A stretch of 64,000 nt of DNA from Siphonodentalium dalli. Lineage: Eukaryota > Mollusca > Scaphopoda > Gadilida > Siphonodentaliidae. The stretch covers positions 68,851,675 to 68,915,674 of the forward strand of contig CP136065.1 in the NCBI GenBank assembly GCA_032622095.1, in the 5' to 3' direction. Both the position numbers and the translations under genes were made by a program. The notes below the pieces were generated by a model, which was given only the letters and a program-made list of their open reading frames with translations, had not been told where the DNA came from and searched no databases. Shown one piece after another: positions 57,661 to 64,000 of this stretch (position 1 is the stretch's first letter; every line of letters starts with the position of its first letter).

Positions 57661-58257
57661 ACATGTGACTTGAGTCTCTTTTTAAAAGTACGTGCAGGCT
57701 GCTTTGACGTGAAATTTATGGACGAGTGACGTAAACGTATGCATGGCACATTTTGAAATTATGTTTATGTTATACGTAATTTTGGATGCTGGCTAAGATA
57801 GGTCGATATATAAGCAAATTACTACATGCTACTATGTGCTATATCTATTCTACACATTTTATTCAAAGCAATTTCCCAAATTATTTAATTGAGGTAAACG
57901 CTCTTTATTTTCCCATTTTTGGAATAGACTAACAAGGAACGCGCTTTATTTGTTCATTCTAAACAAATGTCAGCACCCAACCTTTCTAAATTATATGACT
58001 TTAATGGATAATTATGGATGTGACGAACACGAGCATAATTTCAGGTTTAAAATCGCCATTATGCTTCTTTCAATCAATCAGTTTATTTATCTTAAACCTA
58101 TACATAGCACAGGTATGGAAATAATAATAATAGTTGAATATATACAATATGTACACAGTTATGTGAACATCTGGATGACAACTGTTGTTCTAAGAGGATA
58201 CAAATATAACCTTCCTAGATACTTATCTATAACGCTGTAAGATGAATATCAGGATTG

Positions 58258-58440
58258 TAAATATATAAGTATCTATCTATAAAAATAAAAGAGTAGGATA
58301 TGTCTTTATGACTGTCTCCCAGACTGCTGGTCCGATTTCAACCAAATTTGGTGTGGTAACTCGGGGTACATTGGCGGAGGTTATATTATATTGAAACCAA
58401 ATTTAATTAAATAAATAAAAAAATACATTTAAAAAAAATA
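58258..58440 (+). mobile_element. Helitron-like 5'-end fragment
   Basis: The 'tctatctataaaaataaaag' start and 'tggtccgatttcaaccaaat' block are of the type found at the 5' ends of many animal Helitron-like elements. The same inner block is in 33785-34070. It is truncated. The assignment rests on sequence style only. Confidence 0.4.
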
Positions 58441-58468
58441 AGTTCACTGTGGGCCTGTTTCAAATCAA

Positions 58469-58992
58469 TTAAAGGCACATGTGGCGTTCGTTGCAGAAAT
58501 ATTCATATTTGTTCAAATCGCCATCAACATAAGGAATATTAAAAAATATATAATTTTGTTCATATGCCAAACGCGTAAATAGTATATTCTCGTCAAGACG
58601 TACCATGTTGTACATACACAAGAACCTGCTCGTGTTACAGAAGTTTTGCTTCTGTTTACATATCACAGCGCAATTCTATTGGTTAATCACACACAAATGA
58701 TATAAACGCTCTTTATTATTTCCATATCAGGAAAACGGTAACAAATAACGCTCTTTATGTTTACCATATCCGGATCTAAACAAAAGCCAGGTTCTGTAAC
58801 GTTTATTTTTATACTTTTGTTTACATAACAAAGGAAACACATTTGACAATAACATACTGTTTATGCCATATTTATGATTGGTATAAGAACAATGTCTGTC
58901 TATATTTTACTATTCTTTCTGTTTATGGCGGTTTTTGACGGAGGTTAATATTTTAACAGCATACCCACCACCAACACCGCCCGTATCTTTAA
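58469..58992 (-). mobile_element. TTAA-flanked MITE, family C, copy 4
   Basis: TTAAAGGCACATGTGGCG at the left and the complement of TTAAAGATACGGGCGG at the right. It is the inverted copy closest to 36098-36596, sharing 'gatataaacgctctttatt' and 'ggaaaacggtaacaaat'. Confidence 0.85.
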
Positions 58993-59168
58993 GTCCAATG
59001 TGAACCGATGTGAATATTTAGGTCCAATATGAACCAATTTGCATGAGGATATGTTGCAGCACAAGATGTTAACTCTGTATATATGTGTTTTCACTGTGGC
59101 CCGCGCCATCCAAAGCAACAACCGGTATATTCCAGAATCAAATAAGTCCAATATGACCAATGCCAATT

Positions 59169-59626
59169 GTGACCCGCCATATCAAATCCAGTCGGAAGTC
59201 GGGATTTTTTTTTACCCTGTGCCAATGCATTCTCTTATATATGCGAGTCGACCATATGTCGCCTCGCATATATAAGAGAATGCATTGGCTTAACAATTTT
59301 TTATCATGTTTTTTAAATAAATGTTTCTTACAATTTTTAGGACATAAAATAAAAAACATCCATTACCCTGCAGGGAGCCCCACACATATATAGAAGCACA
59401 TAGAAGAGTGTCGTCTGCTCATGTTTGTCTTGGGCTCTGTATGGGTGAAATTATAAAATTGTTAAAGAATACAAGAACAAATTATTAAAATTGTAAAAAA
59501 TCGTTAGGCCAATGCATTCTCTTATATATGCGAGGCGACCTATGGTCGACTCGCATATATAAGAGAATGCATTGGCATAGGGTAAAACAATCCCGACTTC
59601 CGGCTGGATTTGATATGGCGGGTCAC
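59169..59626 (-). mobile_element. GTGACCCGCC-ended MITE with 69-bp palindromes, copy 2
   Basis: Terminal repeats as in 41451-41910, and a clear 4-bp duplication AATT (59165-59168 and 59627-59630). The palindromes are at 59221-59289 and 59508-59576. The centre is inverted relative to copy 1 ('ccctgcagggagcccc' here, 'ggggttctctgcaggg' there). Confidence 0.9.
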
Positions 59627-59863
59627 AATTATACTTAGGTCAAATATGAACTATCTGCACGAGGATATAATGAAGTAGCATAATAATCTTAAGGAAGAGG
59701 GGTGAAAAATATTGGTATTTGAAGACTATGACTCTGGGAACATCTTCAGTGATGTCGGACGAAAGTATTTGGGTCGAAACTGAAAACATTGGTCGAAAAT
59801 AAGGAAAGTCGGTATATTGACGGGAAATCACCGGGATAATCCCAGAATCCTTTATAGCACAAA

Positions 59864-59986
59864 AAAAGTTGGGTCGAGTTTGAACAAAGTGGGCCGAAAA
59901 GTGGTCCGAGTGCTGCTCGGGACGAAAAATATAATTTGGGGTTATTCACCAATTTTCGACCTTTTTCAAACTCGACCCAACTTTTT
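59864..59986. repeat. Inverted repeat 'agttgggtcgagttt'
   Basis: AAAAGTTGGGTCGAGTTTGAA at the left is mirrored by 'ttcaaactcgacccaacttt' at the right, 80 bp apart. It is probably the core of a small element. Confidence 0.6.
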
Positions 59987-60211
59987 GAGGCCCAAAATGT
60001 GTGGCCCATGTGGCTATGGACGTATTTTGAGTCATTCCAGTCATTTTGTGACATGCTGAACAAAATTCACTCTCGTCTAAGGCCAGCTGGGACAATGTGG
60101 TATCTCATAATCCCACAGTCACGAAAATGCACAATGCATCGGTAGATCTATCCCTAAAATTGCCAATCAAAGGTCTGCACGCGGTCAAACACGTTGTTAT
60201 ATCAGAAAACA

Positions 60212-60462
60212 TTCGAGTATCGGACCTTCGGAGTAATCGGTCTTCGGAGCATAAAAACTTCGGAATATTGGGCCTTCTGGGTATTAGACATTCGGGCTAT
60301 TGGAACTTCGGAGTAGTAATACTTCGAAATATCGGACCTTCGGAGTGTTTAGCTTTCGGAATATCGGACTTTCGTGGTATTGAACTTTCGGAATATCAGA
60401 CCTTCGTAGTATCGGACCTTCGGAATATCGGACCTTCCGAATATTATAGGTCTTCAGAATAA
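60212..60462 (+). repeat. 19-20 bp minisatellite
   Basis: About 13 degenerate units of 'atcggaccttcggaat' + 2-4 bp, clearest from 60330 to 60440. The weak frame across it repeats Phe-Gly-Ile-Ser-like residues and is not a gene. Confidence 0.85.
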
Positions 60463-61005
60463 AGGTTCGTAAATTACGTATCCGCGTGTCTCTCCATTGT
60501 CTCGTATATTGCGCAGTATTCCGGACTGTACGACAATGATATAGTGCGCCTGTACTTGTGATTCTTAGATTTAAATCCCCGAGCGATCAGACTACCGTGA
60601 GAGCAGCGTCGGTTCATATCTGATATACTCTCATAGATGATTTATCTCCTGCTCGTTCGCAACCAACCAAATCCCGACTAATGGAGCAGGATAATATTCC
60701 GCTATAAAATCGAATCCCTCCCGGAAAATAGCTGACATTATTGCGTTAAATATGACCAACATTAACAAAGTTCAAACGGAATAATTCACTTGCCGGCGCA
60801 ATATTATCTCCAGTGGAAGGAACTGAAGTTGATTTATTTGCAAACAGTTCAGACCCGATGTATCGAATCGCATGTTGGGCATATCGATTGGGATTTCATT
60901 AGTTTACATTCGGAAAGTATAGTTGTAAAATACACAACGATTGAATAACATTTCTGATAGCAATAGTTATTGCAACAGCTCATAATCAAACTGACTCTCA
61001 AATGT

Positions 61006-61231
61006 ACAGTAATGCCCTAAGTAATTGACTCTTTAACCACAGCAGAATTATGGGTAAATTTTCAGGACTTTGTCGGAAATATGGCTTGTTGCCATTCATC
61101 GGAAAGCTCCCCGATGAGCTCATCGAGAGCTTTCCGATGAATGGCAACAAGCCATATTTCCGACTAAATCCTGAAAAGTTACCCATAATTCTGCTGTGGT
61201 TAAAGAGTCGATTACTTAGGGCATTACTGTA
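61006..61231. repeat. Very long hairpin, ~105-bp arms
   Basis: The left arm 'acagtaatgccctaagtaa' to 'catcggaaagctc' is complementary to the right arm, which ends 'ttagggcattactgt', with only a handful of mismatches. The centre GATGAGCTCATC is itself palindromic, so there is essentially no loop. It is the longest near-perfect foldback in the window. Confidence 0.88.
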
Positions 61232-61267
61232 TTTGTCCGCATAAGCGACTGCCATGGTTTATATTTA

Positions 61268-61417
61268 GAGGTTATTACTTGGTTAGTTGGATATCGGCCG
61301 AGATATGAGCACGAGGTAACTTCATATCAGTCTGAGATCGAAGGCCGAAGGCTTATATGAAGTTACTGAGGGCTGATATGTCTCGGCCGATATCAAACAA
61401 ACCAAAGTAATAACCTC
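61268..61417. repeat. Foldback repeat, ~60-bp arms
   Basis: 'gaggttattacttggtt' and 'gatatcggccgagatat' are mirrored at the right. The inner pair 'gtaacttcatatcag' and 'ttatatgaagttac' extends the stem. Related pieces are at 26130-26275 and around 61880-61950. Confidence 0.75.
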
Positions 61418-61572
61418 GTTATTAATTAGATCAACAGTATTATTTTAATAGTAGAACTATCCATTCCAATTTCAGTGCATCGGTGTAAATATAAAACTAA
61501 ATGCACAACAGATATAACAAAAACGAAAAAAAACTGAACTTACATCTTAAATACGACGTTGAAGAGTTGTAA

Positions 61573-61691
61573 GTTTGTGTATGATGACGCGCGTTATATG
61601 TCCGAGTATATATTTGTGTATGACCACGCACGTTATATATCCGAGTAGATATTTGTGTATGATCACGCACGTTATATGTCCGAGTAGATAT
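61573..61691 (+). repeat. ~42-bp tandem repeat, three copies
   Basis: 'gtgtatga(t/c)-acgc-cgttatat' followed by '(g/a)tccgagta-atatt' occurs three times in a row. The minus-strand frame over it is an artefact of the repeat. Confidence 0.8.
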
Positions 61692-62138
61692 TCATGATTT
61701 CCATTTAAATTACGGATTAAATACCAGTTCGAAATGACGTGAAACACAACATGAAATGCCATTACTTCAAGTCCATAATAAAAAGTGTCGTTTTTTCGGC
61801 CCATCACTGTGACTGCATTCCCGAATGGCTGTTACGTTCAATGTAAAAACTGCGCTTATCTCGGTGACGTAACAATACTGATATCAGCCGAGTTTGGAGT
61901 GATATCAACCGAGGTCAATAATAGGTCGCTCGAGGCAAAAATGTGATATCTAATTAATAAACCCCTATACCACCACTTGATTCAGGGACCATACACACAC
62001 ATATATATATAATATCAGTATTCATATAAGCAAGACGCATACCCAGGCGCTCAGTTCCATCATCGGAACCTCTTGTGTTGCCCTCAACGGTGACCATCTC
62101 ACAATGAAGTCGGCTCCCTAAATATATGACCATATATA

Positions 62139-63234
62139 TAGTCCAGGCACATTAGACATGAAAGCGAAAAAGTAAGGAAATAGATCGGGGAAAGCTCATT
62201 TTTTAATATTATTTAGGCCATAACATCGCGGACGCGTCACGAAAAGTCCCCTTAAAATCCGAGTTGTGCTTTCTGAGTTATACCATTTTTTCCACATAAT
62301 TTTTTTTAGAAATATTTTTCACAATCATGTAAATAATTGGATGTTGTAACACTTTTGTCAGCAGAAACACATACAAAAGGCACTCAATATTGTTTGATAC
62401 ACAATTCTCAAACCAACGACCCCCATTCAAAGGGGAACTTTGAATATAATCTACACATTTGACCCATTGCTCTATGAATATCTCTCATACTGTTCTATAG
62501 CGGTGCATTTTGCAAGGTTTGATGGTGTATATATCAAAAGAAACAATGACCGGTCACATTCGTGATACTGCTATGAGCACATGTATTTCGGCTTCTAGAA
62601 AAGGTCACAGAATCAATTCGTCGCTATTAAATTTCAATTTACAGTTTAGTGTACACACATATCACACAGTTCAAGGTAAATAGTACAGAAACAATGCCTT
62701 ATTGTTCCGTTTCTTTGCTCTAAAAAAGTCCAGATTTAACCATTTTATGAGACCTTGCTTTTCGCAATATCTCTCGCGAGATATATTAGAGAGAATTCGC
62801 ACATCTCTTATAAAATGATTCTCTTATATTCTGCAATCATTCTTCCTCACATAATTCGACGTGTGGTCAATCTTATGGGACTAGCTATTCGATTTTGCAC
62901 AAAATGTAATTTGCATTCTATTTTGGCCATTTTGGCGGCCATTTTGTGCAATACATTCTACGTATATGGTTCACGACAAAGCATTATTTGTATATATTAC
63001 AATGTATTATGAATTTGGCATTAATTTATCTACACATGACTGCTTTCGCATATGGCCTGATACAAATGCTTCAGAATTTGAACCATTCCGAAATATCAAG
63101 ATATCTCAAAAAGCTCAACTCGGATTTTAGGGGACTTTTGCCATGTTGTTCATAAGCATGTTCTTATTAATACCTGAACAGAAATCAGCTTTCCCCGATT
63201 TTTTTCCCTAGTGAAACCTAATGTGCCTGGACTA
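62139..63234. mobile_element. 1.1-kb inverted-repeat element
   Basis: The terminal repeats TAGTCCAGGCACATTAG are perfect at both ends, with weaker similarity ('atcggggaaagct') continuing inward. No transposase is recognised. A diverged relative of the interior is at 29270-29960. No clear target-site duplication was found in the AT-rich flanks. Confidence 0.75.
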
Positions 63235-63832
63235 ATATGCATAACAGCGGGAGCAATCCTGAAGTGTATTACCAAAGTTAACACCGACGTTTGGTTGTCG
63301 GACAAGACCTCAAGGTCGTCGATTTGTGAACAATAAACTCGGCCAATGTTTTATATGTCGACCAGGGCAATCTTGACTCAAATAAGACAATGGCATGCTA
63401 GAGTCTGGGCGCCGATTTTATGCCCACGTACTCGAGGCCTGGACTCCTTTAAGGACCAGGGGACCTCAATGTTCCAGAAATATCATCTTTTGTGTGTCAA
63501 ATTAAGAATCCACTTCTTGCCTGGTATCGCGTTCTTGTGAAGGATTATCACTGGTTTTGTAGGCCAGGCAACTTCCAGAACTAACCCTATGATTAGGGAG
63601 TAGGATTTGCTTCCTGGAGCAATGATGACCACTCACTGTTTTCTGTTTGTGGTATTGCTGACAATGAACATGGGCTTGTATTGCTTTTGTCGACATTTTG
63701 TTCCTGGTGAGATCATGTTTATTGTGAATCTAAGGAGATTTGAAGTTGCATAGCATTTAATTGGGATAAAATTTCTGTTATGATTATGATGTTCAAGTTC
63801 AACTCTGGCATATTCAACAGTTGTATAGAATA
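63235..63832. other. No feature recognised
   Basis: Intergenic DNA without a credible frame or repeat end. Confidence 0.4.
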
Positions 63833-64000
63833 CTAGCTGAAATAGGTTCCCTTCGGGAACATTTATTCAGCACCGGAGGGGCCTGTGGCCCTCGCGCACA
63901 TGACAGGCGGACTCTGTTCTTTTAAATCTATAGATATTGATTATGCTACTTCAATACATCCTCGTACAAATAGGTTCATATTGGGCCTAAATATTGGCAT
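63833..64000 (-). mobile_element. Helitron-like 3' end (runs off the window)
   Basis: On the minus strand the sequence reads GTTCCCGAAGGGAAC (a perfect hairpin), a 9-nt spacer CTATTTCAG, then CTAG, followed by host T. A stem about 10 nt before a CTRR end next to T is the Helitron 3' signature. The GC-rich 'ggccacaggcccctccgg' block before it also occurs, decayed, at 33810-33840. Confidence 0.55.

Noticed and set aside
60097-60462. 121-codon frame
   Set aside because: Most of it is the 19-20 bp minisatellite read in one frame.

Overview
This is a gene-poor, AT-rich, repeat-packed stretch of a metazoan nuclear genome. There are no bacterial-type operons. Genes are split by GT-AG introns of up to 8.8 kb, and most of the DNA is short inverted-repeat transposons (MITEs), minisatellites and long hairpins. 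The two host genes encode recognisable animal proteins, and the repeat style (TTAA-flanked MITEs, GAT microsatellites, hAT and MULE remnants) fits a marine invertebrate such as a mollusc or an invertebrate deuterostome. The species cannot be fixed from the sequence alone.

Left part (about 1-10.9 kb, minus strand): the 5' half of ATG13, the HORMA-domain subunit of the ULK1/Atg1 autophagy-initiation complex. Coding exon 1 (10751-10912) and exon 2 (1391-1950) are separated by an 8.8-kb intron holding a six-unit 160-bp tandem array, TTAA MITEs and an oppositely oriented pair of TA-flanked MITEs. The rest of ATG13 lies beyond the left edge.

Middle (10.9-27.3 kb): intergenic DNA between the divergent genes. 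It holds an approximately 27-bp satellite, long hairpins, two hAT elements with perfect 8-bp target-site duplications (one keeps a hAT transposase C-terminus), and nested MITEs.

Right-centre (27.35-53.31 kb, plus strand): a complete ten-exon SLC9B2/NHA2-type Na+/H+ antiporter gene. The exons join in phase to 583 codons, with the paired ion-binding aspartates at residues 269-270. Its introns hold a Russian-doll transposon nest, a 1.4-kb GAT-rich array and many MITEs, several within 15-40 bp of splice sites. The boundaries of exons 2, 3, 8 and probably 10 are repeated in tandem, in degenerate form, in the adjoining introns. This is the most unusual structure seen here.

Right end (53.3-64 kb): no host gene was recognised. 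It contains a broken FLYWCH-MULE transposon with terminal inverted repeats and an 8-bp duplication, more MITEs, a 19-20 bp minisatellite, several long perfect hairpins and Helitron-like ends.

A second notable structure is a 69-bp palindrome present eight times, always as an inverted pair, inside two MITE families whose outer ends are unrelated (TTAA/CCCTTTACCC versus GTGACCCGCC).
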